A stretch of DNA of 64,000 nucleotides from Actinoplanes italicus (GTDB taxonomy: Bacteria > Actinomycetota > Actinomycetes > Mycobacteriales > Micromonosporaceae), in NCBI RefSeq assembly GCF_003001815.1, contig NZ_PVMZ01000007.1, positions 310,001 through 374,000 of the forward strand. The letters are read 5' to 3'. The notes under the pieces were generated by a model. It was given only the letters and a program-made list of their open reading frames with translations, ran no database searches and was not told where the DNA came from. Position 1 is the stretch's first letter, and every line of letters starts with the position of its first letter. A program made the position numbers and the translations under genes. Shown piece after piece: positions 23,861 through 32,784 of this stretch.

Positions 23861-24846
23861 GCCGTCACCGCCGGGGTCTCGTGCCGGGCGATCAGCTCTT
23901 TCAGGTGCTGGATCACGGCCTCACGCAACTCCGGCGGGCCGTCGGCACGGACGTCCGGGCCGTACCCGGCGATCCGTGAGGCGAGCCAGTCCACATCGCC
24001 GAAGTTGATGGTGAGCCGGTCCCCGTCCGGTCCCGGCACCACCGAGGCGGCCAGCCGGCGCAGCCCGGCGGCCCGGCCCGGCCGGACGGTGACGACGGCC
24101 CGGCCGTTGCGCGCGATCGGACCCGACGACCTGGCCACATGACTGATCAGGTCGGCACCGACCGGCGGCTCGAACGCGTCCGGCCGTCCGGTGGCGCGCA
24201 CGTCGCCGACGATCCGGGACAGCCGGAAGCAGCGGGTCGCGGCCCGGTCGCGGTCGTGGCCGACCACGTACCACCGGCCGCGCCAGCAGACCACGCCCCA
24301 CGGCTCGAGCCTGCGGGTGCTCGGCTCGTCGACCTCGGGCACCCGGTACTTGAAGGTCACCGCCCGGCGGTCGCGGGCGGCCGAGGTGAGCGGGCCGAAC
24401 GACGGGTCGACCGTCACCACCGGCTCCACCCCGAGGGTGGCCTGCGGATCCACCTCGACGCCGGCGGCGCGTAGTTTCGCCAGGCCGGACGACGCGGCGG
24501 CGGCCAGCCCGGCGTGTTGCCAGAGGCGGGCCGCGATGCCGACGGCGGCGGCCTCGTCCGGCTCCAGCAGGATGTCCGGCAGCGCGTACTCGCGCTGGGC
24601 GATCCGGTAGCCCGGCTCCTGGTCGAAGATGCTGGCCGTACCGGTCTCCAGCGGGACGCCCAGCTCACGCAACTCCGCCTTGTCGCGCTCGAACTTGCGC
24701 TGGAACGCCTCGTGATCGCGTGGGTCCGACGGGTCGTGCTCGTAACCGGGCACGGTCGCGGCGATCTGCGCGGCGGTGAGGAACCGTCGCGTGGACAGGA
24801 GGCAGATGACCAGGTTTACCAGGCGCTCGGTGCGAGTGCGCGACAC
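23857..24846 (-). CDS. pafB: WYL-domain transcription regulator PafB
   Basis: 329 residues when started at the GTG at 24846 (SRTRTERLVNLVICLL). The reading frame is open further upstream, but that part overlaps the divergent exporter gene and is not conserved-looking. It has an N-terminal HTH (LTAAQIAATVPGY) and a WYL domain with a C-terminal WCX part. It partners PafC. TAGCGT lies 7 bases before the GTG, which suggests leaderless expression and supports this start. Confidence 0.93.
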   Translation of the reverse strand: MSRTRTERLVNLVICLLSTRRFLTAAQIAATVPGYEHDPSDPRDHEAFQRKFERDKAELRELGVPLETGTASIFDQEPGYRIAQREYALPDILLEPDEAAAVGIAARLWQHAGLAAAASSGLAKLRAAGVEVDPQATLGVEPVVTVDPSFGPLTSAARDRRAVTFKYRVPEVDEPSTRRLEPWGVVCWRGRWYVVGHDRDRAATRCFRLSRIVGDVRATGRPDAFEPPVGADLISHVARSSGPIARNGRAVVTVRPGRAAGLRRLAASVVPGPDGDRLTINFGDVDWLASRIAGYGPDVRADGPPELREAVIQHLKELIARHETPAVTA

Positions 24847-24853
24847 GGCCGCA

Positions 24854-24859
24854 ACGCTA
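24854..24859 (-). promoter_or_regulatory. Leaderless-type -10 box for pafBC
   Basis: TAGCGT on the minus strand, 7 bases before the pafB GTG. The promoter region lies in the 67-base gap to the divergent exporter gene. Confidence 0.5.
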
Positions 24860-24913
24860 GCAGGCGGCGCGGGGCGACGGTTATCCGTCACTGTGCCGGG
24901 GAAGACCGCATTC

Positions 24914-25885
24914 GTGACCTCCACTGGAACCTCGGTAACCGCGCCCGCGGAACCGCCCACGGAATCGGAGAGCGTCGGCACCGTCCTGGTCGCCGGCGCA
25001 GCCAATCTGGCCATCTCGGTGGCGAAACTGGTCGCCGGGCTGCTGTCCGGGTCGGCCGCGATGCTCTCCGAGGCGGCCCACTCGCTCGCCGACACCGTCA
25101 CCGAGGTGTTCCTCTACGTCGCGTTGCGGCGCGGCACCAGACCGGCCGACGAACAACACCCGTTCGGGTACGGCAAGGAGAGCTGGGTCTGGGCGTTCAT
25201 CGCGGCGATCTTCACCTTCGTCGCGGGCGCCGGATTCTCGATCTACCACGGCATCGTGACGATCGTCGAGGGTGAGCACACCGGGGACTACCTGGTGTCG
25301 TACATCGTCCTGGCCGTGGCGTTCGCGGCCGAAAGCGTCTCGTTCGCCAAGGCGCTCAAGCAGGTACGCGGCGCGGCCCGCAAGTGGGACACCACGCCGG
25401 GCCGGTACCTGCGGCACACGTCGGACACCACCGTGAAAGCGGTCTTCTTCGAGGATCTCGCGGCGCTCGCCGGTCTGGTGCTGGCCGCGGCGGGACTCGG
25501 CCTGGCCCAGGTCACCGGCTCGGAGACGTGGGACGGCATCGCCTCGATCCTGATCGGCCTGCTCCTGCTCGTGGTCGCGGCGGTTCTCGCGCACAGCAAC
25601 GCGTCGCTGCTGGTCGGGCAGGCCGTACCGCAGCGGATTCACGACCGGATCGCCGCGGACCTGGCCGGTATCGCCGTGGTGACCGCGGTGCCGACGCTGT
25701 TCACCATGCGGATCGGGCCCGGCGAGATCCTGGTGGCGGCGAAGGTCGACTTCGCCGACGACGTCCCGGCGGGGGAGATCGAGATCGCCTGCGACGAGGC
25801 CGAACGCCGCCTGCGGGACACCTTCCCGGGGATCCGGTACGTGTTCCTGGACCCGACCAGGGGCCGCGACGCCCACAGCGGATAG
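24914..25885 (+). CDS. Cation diffusion facilitator family transporter
   Basis: 323 residues with six hydrophobic segments. Metal-binding motifs are visible: LSEAAHSLADT in the second helix (site A, with the paired H and D) and SDTTVKAVFFEDLAAL in the fifth. HPFGYGKESWVWAF follows helix 2 as in the FieF/CzcD type. A cytoplasmic domain occupies the last 85 residues. It exports divalent metals such as Zn or Mn in exchange for protons. The start is the GTG at 24914 with GGGGAAG 9 bases upstream; the GTG at 24893 lacks one. Confidence 0.9.
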   Translation: MTSTGTSVTAPAEPPTESESVGTVLVAGAANLAISVAKLVAGLLSGSAAMLSEAAHSLADTVTEVFLYVALRRGTRPADEQHPFGYGKESWVWAFIAAIFTFVAGAGFSIYHGIVTIVEGEHTGDYLVSYIVLAVAFAAESVSFAKALKQVRGAARKWDTTPGRYLRHTSDTTVKAVFFEDLAALAGLVLAAAGLGLAQVTGSETWDGIASILIGLLLLVVAAVLAHSNASLLVGQAVPQRIHDRIAADLAGIAVVTAVPTLFTMRIGPGEILVAAKVDFADDVPAGEIEIACDEAERRLRDTFPGIRYVFLDPTRGRDAHSG

Positions 25886-25888
25886 GGT
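25883..25888 (+). promoter_or_regulatory. Leaderless-type -10 box for DUF3866 gene
   Basis: TAGGGT, 7 bases before the ATG at 25896; the box includes the stop codon of the exporter gene. Confidence 0.5.
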
Positions 25889-25895
25889 CGCGGCC

Positions 25896-26978
25896 ATGGT
25901 GCGATGGCGGTCCGGGACGGTCCAGGCGGTACGACGCGGCTGGCACGGGGCCGTCGAACTGGACGTCACCACCGGCGACGGACCGGTGCGCGCCCTGGCC
26001 TATCCCGAGCTGGTCGGCTCGCCCGAACCCGGCGACCGGGTGCTGCTCAACGTCGGTGCGCTGGTGATGGGGCTGGGCACCGGCGGGTACGCGCTGGTCG
26101 TCGCCCTCCCCGACCGGCTGCCCGCAGACCCGGACGGCGACGGTGACACCCGCGACGGCGGTCACCTGGTCAAGGCCCGCTACACCCCGCTGCAGCCGAT
26201 CCGGCTCGGCGTCGACGAGGAGGCGTCCCCGCACCGGGCCGTGATGGCGGCCGCCGAGTCGATCGACGGCATGCCGGTGATCACGGCCGACCTGCATTCG
26301 GCCCTGCCCGCGATCCTGGCCGGGATCCACGCCGACCGCCCCGGCGCGGCCGTCGCCTACGTGATGACCGACGGCGGGGCGCTGCCGGCCTGGTTCTCCC
26401 GCACCCTCGACGGGCTGCGCGGGCACCTGGCCGGGACGATCACCACAGGGCAGTCGTTCGGTGGCGACCTCGAGGCGAGCACCGTGCACACCGGGCTGCT
26501 GGCGGCGCGGCATGTGCTGCACGCCGACGTGACGATCGTCGCCCAGGGGCCGGGCAATCTCGGCACCGGCACCACGTGGGGGTTCTCCGGGGTGGCACTC
26601 GGCGAGGCGGTCAACGCGGTGGCGGTGCTCGGCGGACGGCCGGTCGGCTCACTCCGGATCTCCGACGGCGACGGCCGTGACCGGCACCGCGGCATTTCCC
26701 ATCACAGCCTCACGGCGTACGGAAAGGTCGCCCTCACCCCCGCCGACCTGCCGGTGCCGGACCGCCTCGAGCCGGCCCTCGCCGCCCTGGTCGACGCCGC
26801 GCTCGCCCCGCTTAGCGGACGGCACCGCATCGTCCGCGTCGCCTCCGACGGGCTGGACGCCGCACTCCGCGCCTGTCCCGTGCCGCTGTCCACGATGGGC
26901 CGCAAACTGGACCAGGACCACGGCTACTTCCTGTCCGCCGCCGCGGCCGGCCGTCACGCCGCCGCCCTGCTGGACTGA
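25896..26978 (+). CDS. DUF3866 family protein
   Basis: 360 residues, full length for this actinobacterial family of unknown function. Characteristic stretches are ELVGSPEPGDRVLLN, LGTGGYALV, LVKARYTPLQ, VAQGPGNLGTGTTWGFSG and DRHRGISHHSLTAYGK. The His-rich GISHHS and the GPGN loop hint at a metal or nucleotide site, but no activity is known. It is commonly found near the pafBC/proteasome region. It is soluble, without signal or membrane helix. Confidence 0.85.
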   Translation: MVRWRSGTVQAVRRGWHGAVELDVTTGDGPVRALAYPELVGSPEPGDRVLLNVGALVMGLGTGGYALVVALPDRLPADPDGDGDTRDGGHLVKARYTPLQPIRLGVDEEASPHRAVMAAAESIDGMPVITADLHSALPAILAGIHADRPGAAVAYVMTDGGALPAWFSRTLDGLRGHLAGTITTGQSFGGDLEASTVHTGLLAARHVLHADVTIVAQGPGNLGTGTTWGFSGVALGEAVNAVAVLGGRPVGSLRISDGDGRDRHRGISHHSLTAYGKVALTPADLPVPDRLEPALAALVDAALAPLSGRHRIVRVASDGLDAALRACPVPLSTMGRKLDQDHGYFLSAAAAGRHAAALLD

Positions 26979-26999
26979 CCCGGCTCCCGCGACCGGCCG

Positions 27000-28499
27000 T
27001 CAGGCCGCCGCCCTGCTGGACCGGCCGGCGACCGCGATCCGGTTCCGGCCCGCCCCCTTGGCCGCGTAGAGCGCCGTGTCGGCCCGTCCGAGCAGCTCCT
27101 CGGACGTCTCCACGCCGTCCCAGACGGCCAGCCCGGCAGAGAACGTCTGTCCCAGCGGTGTCGCGGTCAGCGCCCGGACCATCGCCCGATGGCCCTCCTC
27201 GACGGCAGCGGCGGGCAGCAGCACCACGAACTCCTCGCCGCCGTAGCGGGCGATCACGTCGACGTCACGCAACGCCGAGTGCCACGCCGCGCTCGCCGCC
27301 TTGAGCAGCTGGTCGCCGGCCGGATGCCCGTAGGTGTCGTTGTACCGCTTGAAGTGGTCCAGATCCAGGATGGCCACCGAGACCGGCTCACCGTTACGCC
27401 GGGCCCGCTCCAGAGCTCGGGGCAGCTCGTCGTTCCAGGCACGGCGGTTCGGCAGCCCGGTGAGCTCGTCCGAGCGGGCCAGTTCGCGGACCTGGCGGGC
27501 CTGCCGTTCGACGTGCCGGATGAGCAGCGCCATCCGGGCGACCACCAGCAGGAACAGCACTGCCGAGCAGGCCGCGATGCTCCAGCCGTCGGCCACCCGC
27601 CCGGTGGCGGTCTCCGCGGCCAGCACGGCCGGGGCGATCAGCGAGGCCCCGGCCAGCAGCGCGAGCAGGCCCTTGCCGAGCCCGGCCTGGCGGGCGTCGG
27701 CGGGCGCCGCCACCTCACGGGCTCCGCCATGCAGACAAGCGACACCGAACAGCACGAACGCCACCAGGAACACCGACTCGAGGCCGCTGTAGAACCACGG
27801 GATGCCGATCAGCGCCTCGCCGGTCTCGCCCATGTTGTCCAGGACCACCCAGGCGCTGTCACCGATCAGGAACGCGGACAACGAGCCGGTGATCCACCAG
27901 AACGGGGCGCCGCGGCTGCCTCCACTACGCAGCAGGCGGGTGGTCATCGCGATAAGAAGAAGATCACCGATCGGGTACGCCACCTGCGTCGCGTGTGCAA
28001 GCCGGTCCATCGGATCGCCCAGATCCACCGGCGCGATCACGTACACCCAGGCCAACAGCCCGAACCCGGTGGTGATGGTGGCCGCGTCGATCAGCGCCGC
28101 CCAGTCGGACCGGCGGTCGCGGCGACGGATCAGGACGGTCAGAGCGGCCGCGCAGGCCGGGTAGAGGCCGAGGAAGAACGGGTCGGCCGGTGTCGGCAGG
28201 TCGACCAGGCCGTACCAGGACTCCGCGATGTTGCCGACCGCGATGCCGGTGGAGTTGCTGAACACCCCGAGCGCGAACAGCCACCACGGCAGCCGTTCCG
28301 GGCGGGGCAGCCGGTGGGCGCCGATCAGCAGCGCGGCGACACCGGCCCAGCCGATCCCGACCTGCCAGCCGGTACGCAACCACAGGTGGTCCGGAAGAAA
28401 CTGGTATGCGGCGATGGCGAGAGCCGCCATCGCCGCGAAGACCGTCGCGGGCCGTCCGGCCCGCACGCGCTGTTCCGACACGCCCTCAGGAGACCGCAC
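27000..28499 (-). CDS. Membrane-bound diguanylate cyclase (GGDEF)
   Basis: About 499 residues. The N-terminal half has 9-10 hydrophobic helices (MASE-like sensor, about 20-320). The C-terminal GGDEF domain (about 340-490) has DELTGLPNRRAW, ILDLDHFKRYNDTYGHPAGD and the active-site RYGGEEF (about 420). RDVD five residues before GGEEF is a textbook inhibitory site, so the enzyme should make c-di-GMP and be feedback-inhibited by it. The start is uncertain: GTG at 28499 is the longest; GTG at 28481 is an alternative. Together with the EAL protein at the left edge it shows active c-di-GMP signalling. Confidence 0.9.
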   Translation of the reverse strand: MRSPEGVSEQRVRAGRPATVFAAMAALAIAAYQFLPDHLWLRTGWQVGIGWAGVAALLIGAHRLPRPERLPWWLFALGVFSNSTGIAVGNIAESWYGLVDLPTPADPFFLGLYPACAAALTVLIRRRDRRSDWAALIDAATITTGFGLLAWVYVIAPVDLGDPMDRLAHATQVAYPIGDLLLIAMTTRLLRSGGSRGAPFWWITGSLSAFLIGDSAWVVLDNMGETGEALIGIPWFYSGLESVFLVAFVLFGVACLHGGAREVAAPADARQAGLGKGLLALLAGASLIAPAVLAAETATGRVADGWSIAACSAVLFLLVVARMALLIRHVERQARQVRELARSDELTGLPNRRAWNDELPRALERARRNGEPVSVAILDLDHFKRYNDTYGHPAGDQLLKAASAAWHSALRDVDVIARYGGEEFVVLLPAAAVEEGHRAMVRALTATPLGQTFSAGLAVWDGVETSEELLGRADTALYAAKGAGRNRIAVAGRSSRAAA

Positions 28500-28541
28500 A
28501 GCGGGGACATCCCGGGTGACCGGACGGGAGCGGGCCGGTTG

Positions 28542-29189
28542 TCAGCTCCGCCGGCGGACCAGCGTCACACCGTCGCGGACCGGCAGCATCACCGAGTCCA
28601 CCCGGTCGTCGGTCACGATGTGGTCGTTGAGGCCGGCCACCGCCCGGTCGGCGGCATCCCGCGGCTCCAGCACCCGGCCGCCGCGCAGCACGTTGTCCAG
28701 CACCAGCAGACCGCCGGGCCGCAGGCGGGGCACCAGCTCGGCGTAGTAGTCCGGGTAGCCGGTCTTGTCGGCGTCCACGAACGCGAAGTCGATCACCGGG
28801 TCCGGGGCGAGGGCCCGCAGCGTCTCGATCGCCGGCGCGATCCGCAGCTCGATCCGGTCGGTCAGCCCGGCCCGCCCCCAGTAGTCGCGGGCCACCCCTG
28901 TCCACTCCTCCGACACGTCGCAGGCCAGCAGGCGGCCGCCCGGGCGCAGGCCACGGGCGATACAGATCGACGAGTATCCGGTGAAGGTGCCCACCTCGAC
29001 CGCGTACTCGGCGCCGGTCATCCGGACCAGCATGGTGAGCAGAGCGCCCTCGTCGTGCGAGATCTGCATGCCGGCGTTGCCGGGCAGCTTCGCCCAGGTC
29101 TCCGCGGCGAGGTCGCGCAGCACCTGGTCGGCGGGCGTGCAGTGGGTCAGCAGGTAGTCGCCGACGGCGGGATCGATGATGTCAGCCAT
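28542..29189 (-). CDS. O-methyltransferase family 3 (caffeoyl-CoA/catechol type)
   Basis: 215 residues. The SAM-binding motif is VEVGTFTGYSSICIARGL (about 64-81), followed by LLACDVSEEW, DFAFVDADKTGYPDYYAEL with the metal-binding Asp, and LLVLDNVLRGG. This is the small metal-dependent class that methylates hydroxyl groups of aromatic or other small substrates. No pathway gene sits nearby, so the substrate is unknown. Confidence 0.88.
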   Translation of the reverse strand: MADIIDPAVGDYLLTHCTPADQVLRDLAAETWAKLPGNAGMQISHDEGALLTMLVRMTGAEYAVEVGTFTGYSSICIARGLRPGGRLLACDVSEEWTGVARDYWGRAGLTDRIELRIAPAIETLRALAPDPVIDFAFVDADKTGYPDYYAELVPRLRPGGLLVLDNVLRGGRVLEPRDAADRAVAGLNDHIVTDDRVDSVMLPVRDGVTLVRRRS

Positions 29190-29218
29190 ACCGGACAGCT
29201 TTTCGCAAACCCGGCGGC

Positions 29219-29280
29219 GCCGTCAGCCCCGGATGGTGTGGCGTCAGCCCCAGATCAGACGCGGCGTCAGCCCCAGATCA
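29219..29280. repeat. Tandem copies of the 3' end of the 68-residue gene
   Basis: Two identical 18-base copies (29240-29257 and 29263-29280) and one diverged copy (29219-29234), spaced 21-23 bases. The copy at 29263-29280 spans the last three codons and stop of the minus-strand gene ending at 29267, so the terminal codons plus stop have been duplicated into the spacer. Confidence 0.85.
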
Positions 29281-29473
29281 AATATGCCCAGCCCGCCACG
29301 AACAGGACCAGGATCAGCGCCAGCACCCACGTGGGGACCTTGTGGTCGCCCTCCCGGTCGCGCTGGATCTCACGGCGGATCTTCTCGCGGCGGCGGTCGA
29401 ACCGGTTCAGCCGTACCTCGCGCTCGGAGGTCTCGGGCGGTTCGGGAAGGTCAGGCTGGCCAGGTGTCGTCAT
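29267..29473 (-). CDS. Small tail-anchored membrane protein
   Basis: 68 residues: an acidic and basic N-terminus (EREVRLNRFDRRREKIRREIQ) and a single C-terminal membrane helix (VPTWVLALILVLFVAGWAYLI) ending LIWG, so probably tail-anchored with the N-terminus inside. Not a recognised family. It lies downstream of pafA, in the same direction. TAGGCT is 9 bases before the ATG. Confidence 0.72.
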   Translation of the reverse strand: MTTPGQPDLPEPPETSEREVRLNRFDRRREKIRREIQRDREGDHKVPTWVLALILVLFVAGWAYLIWG

Positions 29474-29482
29474 AGCCCGGCC

Positions 29483-29488
29483 AGCCTA
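29483..29488 (-). promoter_or_regulatory. TAGGCT -10 box for the 68-residue gene
   Basis: Minus-strand TAGGCT, 9 bases before the ATG at 29473. The transcript would have at most a very short leader. Confidence 0.4.
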
Positions 29489-29496
29489 ACCTGCTC

Positions 29497-30855
29497 TCAC
29501 ATACTGGCGATCAGGCGCTCCACCCGCTCGTCGTAGGCGCGGAACGGGTCCTTGCACAGGACCGTGCGCTGCGCCTGGTCGTTGAGCTTCAGGTGCACCC
29601 AGTCGACGGTGAAGTCGCGCCGCTTCTCCTGCGCGTGCTTGATGAACTCGCCGCGCAGCCGGGCCCGGGTGGTCTGCGGCGGCGTCTCCTTGGCCTCGAA
29701 GATCTGCAGGTCGTTGGCGATCCGGTCGACCGTCTTGCGCTTCTCCATGAGGGCGTAGAGACCGCGGCCCCGACGCACGTCGTGGTAGGCCAGGTCGAGC
29801 TGCGCGATCCGCGGATGCGACATCGGGATCTCGTGCTTGGCCTGGTAGCGCTCGATCAGCTTGTATTTCGACACCCAGTCGATCTCGCGTGCGACCGGGT
29901 CGAGGTTCTCGCTCTCGATCGCGTTGAGCACCCGCCCCCACAGCTCGACGACCCGCTTGGCGACCGGGTCGCCGCCGCGCCGCTCGACGAACTCGGTGGC
30001 CTTCGCGAGGTACTCCTGCTGGATCTCCAGCGCGGAGACCTCCTTGTTGTTCGCCAGGCGGATCTTGCGGCGCCCGGTGACGTCGTGGCTGACCTCGCGG
30101 ATGGCCCGGATCGGGTTCTCCAGGGTCAGGTCACGCATCACCACACCGGCCTCGATCATGCGGAGCACGATGTCGGCGCTGCCCACCTTGAGCAGGGTGG
30201 TGACCTCGTTCATGTTGGAGTCGCCGACGATCACGTGAAGGCGGCGGTAGCGCTCGGCGTCGGCGTGCGGCTCGTCGCGGGTGTTGATGATCGGCCGCGA
30301 CCGGGTGGTCGCGCTGGAGACGCCCTCCCAGATGTGCTCGGCACGCTGCGACAGGCAGAACACCGCGCCGCGCGGCGTCTGCAGCACCTTGCCGGCCCCA
30401 CAGATCAGCTGGCGGGTGACCAGGAACGGGATGAGGACGTCGGCGAGACGGCCGAACTCGCCGTGCCTGCTCACGAGGTAGTTCTCGTGGCAGCCGTAGG
30501 AGTTGCCGGCCGAGTCGGTGTTGTTCTTGAAGAGGTAGATCTCCCCCGCGATGCCCTCGTCGTGCAGACGCTTCTCCGCGTCGACGAGAAGGCCCTCCAG
30601 GATCCGCTCGCCGGCCCGGTCGTGGGCGACCAGGTCGGTGACGGAGTCGCACTCGGGGGTCGCGTACTCAGGGTGGGAACCGACATCGAGGTAGAGGCGG
30701 GCGCCGTTGCGGAGGAAAACGTTGCTGCTGCGTCCCCAGGACACCACTCGGCGGAACAGGTAGCGGGCCACCTCGTCGGGCGACAGCCGCCGCTGTCCCC
30801 GATAGGTGCACGTGACTCCGTACTCGGTCTCGAGGCCGAAAATTCGCCGTTCCAT
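29497..30855 (-). CDS. pafA: Pup-protein ligase PafA
   Basis: 452 residues. PafA attaches the C-terminal Glu of Pup to lysines of target proteins using ATP. The glutamine-synthetase-like fold shows IFGLETEYGV (2-strand ATP/Mg site), ARLYLDVGSHPEYATPE with the catalytic Asp near 57, KNNTDSAGNSYGCHENYL, and RPIINTRDEPHAD. It lacks the extra loop seen in Dop. TAGTGT lies 6 bases before the ATG, and a strong terminator separates it from prcA, so it is its own transcription unit. Confidence 0.96.
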   Translation of the reverse strand: MERRIFGLETEYGVTCTYRGQRRLSPDEVARYLFRRVVSWGRSSNVFLRNGARLYLDVGSHPEYATPECDSVTDLVAHDRAGERILEGLLVDAEKRLHDEGIAGEIYLFKNNTDSAGNSYGCHENYLVSRHGEFGRLADVLIPFLVTRQLICGAGKVLQTPRGAVFCLSQRAEHIWEGVSSATTRSRPIINTRDEPHADAERYRRLHVIVGDSNMNEVTTLLKVGSADIVLRMIEAGVVMRDLTLENPIRAIREVSHDVTGRRKIRLANNKEVSALEIQQEYLAKATEFVERRGGDPVAKRVVELWGRVLNAIESENLDPVAREIDWVSKYKLIERYQAKHEIPMSHPRIAQLDLAYHDVRRGRGLYALMEKRKTVDRIANDLQIFEAKETPPQTTRARLRGEFIKHAQEKRRDFTVDWVHLKLNDQAQRTVLCKDPFRAYDERVERLIASM

Positions 30856-30861
30856 GTCAGA

Positions 30862-30867
30862 ACACTA
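30862..30867 (-). promoter_or_regulatory. Leaderless-type -10 box for pafA
   Basis: TAGTGT on the minus strand, 6 bases before the pafA ATG. Confidence 0.55.
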
Positions 30868-30909
30868 CCGGCAGAAACCGGTTCAGCGGCACCCACAACC
30901 GGCCCTTTC

Positions 30910-30954
30910 CATGATTGCGGGGCGTGGTCGCAGTGACCACGCCCCGCAATCATG
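30910..30954 (-). terminator. 20-bp perfect hairpin between prcA and pafA
   Basis: Perfect 20-bp inverted repeat (30910-30929 with 30935-30954) with loop GCAGT. It lies 9 bases after the prcA stop and before the pafA promoter, so it should end the prcBA transcript. Confidence 0.88.
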
Positions 30955-30962
30955 CACACGGC

Positions 30963-31769
30963 TTACTTCTCGGTGCCCTCCGCGGTCTCCGACGCCGCCG
31001 ACTCGGTCGGTTTGCCCTCGGACGGCGCGGGCGGTGCCGCGTCGACCTCGCCCAGATCCGCGTCCGACACCGACTCGTGCCCGAGCAGGGTGGTCAGCGC
31101 CGCCCCGGTCAGCCGCCGGAACGCCCGGCCCGGACGCCGCCGGTCCAGCACGGCCACCTCGAGCTGCTTGTCGGTGAGCTGGCGGGCCTGCCCGTTCTCA
31201 CCGCCGACACTGCCCAGCGCCTCGGACGCCAGGGCCAGCGCCACCGTCAGCTCAGCCGTCGCGTCGTGCCGGTCACGCAGCACCGTCGCGATCGCCTCGG
31301 CCTGTCCGCCCATGGCCATGAAGCCCGGCTCGTCCATGACCGAACCGTCGTAGGTGATCCGGTACAGCTCGTCGGCCTCGGGGGTCGCGCCGACCTGCGC
31401 GACGCAGATCTCCACCTCGTACGGCTTCTGCGTCTCCGAGAAGATCGCACCGAGTGTCTGGGTGTAGGTGTTGGCCAGCGCCCGGGCCGTCACGTCACGC
31501 CGGTCGTAGCTGAGACCGACCATGTCGGCCATCCGCACGCCGCCGCGCCGCAGCGCCTCGAACTCGTTGTACCGCCCGACGGCCGCGAACGCGATCTTGT
31601 CGTAGATCTCGCTGATCTTGCGCAGGGTGGTGATGTTCTCGGCGACCAGCAGGATGCCGCCCTCGTAGGTGAGCACCACGGCCGACCGGCCACGGGCGAT
31701 GCCCTTGCGGGCGTACTCCGAGCGGTCCCTCTGGACCTGCTCGGGTGATGCGTAGAACTGCATGGCCAC
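30963..31769 (-). CDS. prcA: 20S proteasome alpha subunit PrcA
   Basis: 268 residues. PrcA forms the outer rings and gate of the 20S core. Family features: MQFYASPEQVQRDRSEYARK gating N-terminus, GIARGRSAVVL, FAAVGRYNEFE and DRRDVTARALANTYTQTL. The last 45 residues are an acidic disordered tail. It sits 31 bases after prcB in the same unit. The start may be the GTG at 31769 or the ATG at 31763; GAGAGG favours the former slightly. Confidence 0.95.
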   Translation of the reverse strand: MAMQFYASPEQVQRDRSEYARKGIARGRSAVVLTYEGGILLVAENITTLRKISEIYDKIAFAAVGRYNEFEALRRGGVRMADMVGLSYDRRDVTARALANTYTQTLGAIFSETQKPYEVEICVAQVGATPEADELYRITYDGSVMDEPGFMAMGGQAEAIATVLRDRHDATAELTVALALASEALGSVGGENGQARQLTDKQLEVAVLDRRRPGRAFRRLTGAALTTLLGHESVSDADLGEVDAAPPAPSEGKPTESAASETAEGTEK

Positions 31770-31800
31770 AGGTGGCTACCTCTCTTCCTCGAAGTGCGGG

Positions 31801-32640
31801 TCAGCCGCCCGGGTTCTCGTGACGCCCCGCGACGACGCGTTCGGCCACCGTGGTGATCTCTTCGTCGCTGAGCCGGTGCGTGCCGTTCGCCGTAGCGGTC
31901 ATCACCACCGGGTAGATCTTGCGGATGACGTCCGGCCCGCCGGTGGCGGTGTCGTCGTCGGCCGCGTCGTAGAGCGCCTCGACCGCCAGGTTGATCGCGT
32001 CCTCGGTGCTCACCCCGGCCCGGTAGCGCTTCTTCAGCGCCGACTTCGCGAACAGCGAACCCGAGCCGATCGCCTCGTAGCCGGTCTCCTCGTACAGGCC
32101 GCCGGCCACGTCGAAGCTCCAGATCCGGCCCGGGCCCACGCCCTCGGCCGGCGCCAGGTCGAAACCGGCGAACAGCGGCACCACGGCCAGGCCCTGCATG
32201 GCCGCGCCCAGGTTGCCACGCACCATCGCGGCCAGGCGGTTCGCCTTACCGTCGAGGGAGAGCATGGCGCCCTCGATCTTCTCGTAGTGCTCGAGCTCGA
32301 CCTGGAACAGGCGGATCAGCTCGATGCCGATGCCCGCCGTGCCGGCGATGCCGATCAACGAGTACGCGTCGGCCGGGTGCACCTTCTTGATGTCCCGGCT
32401 GGCGATGAGGTTGCCCATGGTCGCCCGGCGGTCACCGGCCATCACCACACCGTCGGCCGTCGCGATGGCGACGATCGTGGTGCCGTGCGGTGCGATGTCC
32501 GCGGACAGGCCCGGTGGTAGCGGCCGCCGGCCCGGCAGCAGCTCCGGTGCGGCCTGGCTCAGGAACTGCGTGAAGGAGGACGTCCCCGTGCTGGTGAAGA
32601 AATCCGGTAGACGCCCGGATGGATCAAAGCCCGTCGCCAC
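31801..32640 (-). CDS. prcB: 20S proteasome beta subunit PrcB
   Basis: 279 residues from the GTG at 32640, which has AAAGGAA 5 bases upstream. The catalytic peptidase: a propeptide of 53 residues ends in PHG, after which Thr54 (TTIVAIATADGVVMAGDRRA) becomes the N-terminal nucleophile. The conserved Asp and the Lys of DIKKVHPAD follow. It assembles with PrcA into the 28-subunit core that degrades pupylated proteins. Confidence 0.96.
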   Translation of the reverse strand: MATGFDPSGRLPDFFTSTGTSSFTQFLSQAAPELLPGRRPLPPGLSADIAPHGTTIVAIATADGVVMAGDRRATMGNLIASRDIKKVHPADAYSLIGIAGTAGIGIELIRLFQVELEHYEKIEGAMLSLDGKANRLAAMVRGNLGAAMQGLAVVPLFAGFDLAPAEGVGPGRIWSFDVAGGLYEETGYEAIGSGSLFAKSALKKRYRAGVSTEDAINLAVEALYDAADDDTATGGPDVIRKIYPVVMTATANGTHRLSDEEITTVAERVVAGRHENPGG

Positions 32641-32733
32641 GTGGTTCCTTTCGAGTACGTGCAGTTGACGCACAATATCCCGCCAGAGCGTGCGGGTGCG
32701 ATCAACATCATCGACATGTCTTGGAGGAAATGG

Positions 32734-32760
32734 CGGGCGCCGCCGAAACGGCGGCGCCCG
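32734..32760 (-). terminator. Hairpin between pup and prcB
   Basis: 12-bp perfect inverted repeat (32734-32745 with 32749-32760), loop AAA, 24 bases after the pup stop. It could end or attenuate transcription from dop-pup into prcBA; no strong separate prcB promoter is visible in the 93 bases that follow. Confidence 0.75.
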
Positions 32761-32784
32761 ATCACCTAGAAACGGACAAAACGC

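Noticed and set aside
27189..29489. 766-codon plus-strand frame across the GGDEF and methyltransferase genes
   Set aside because: It spans two unrelated minus-strand genes and their spacers, so it cannot be a real protein gene.
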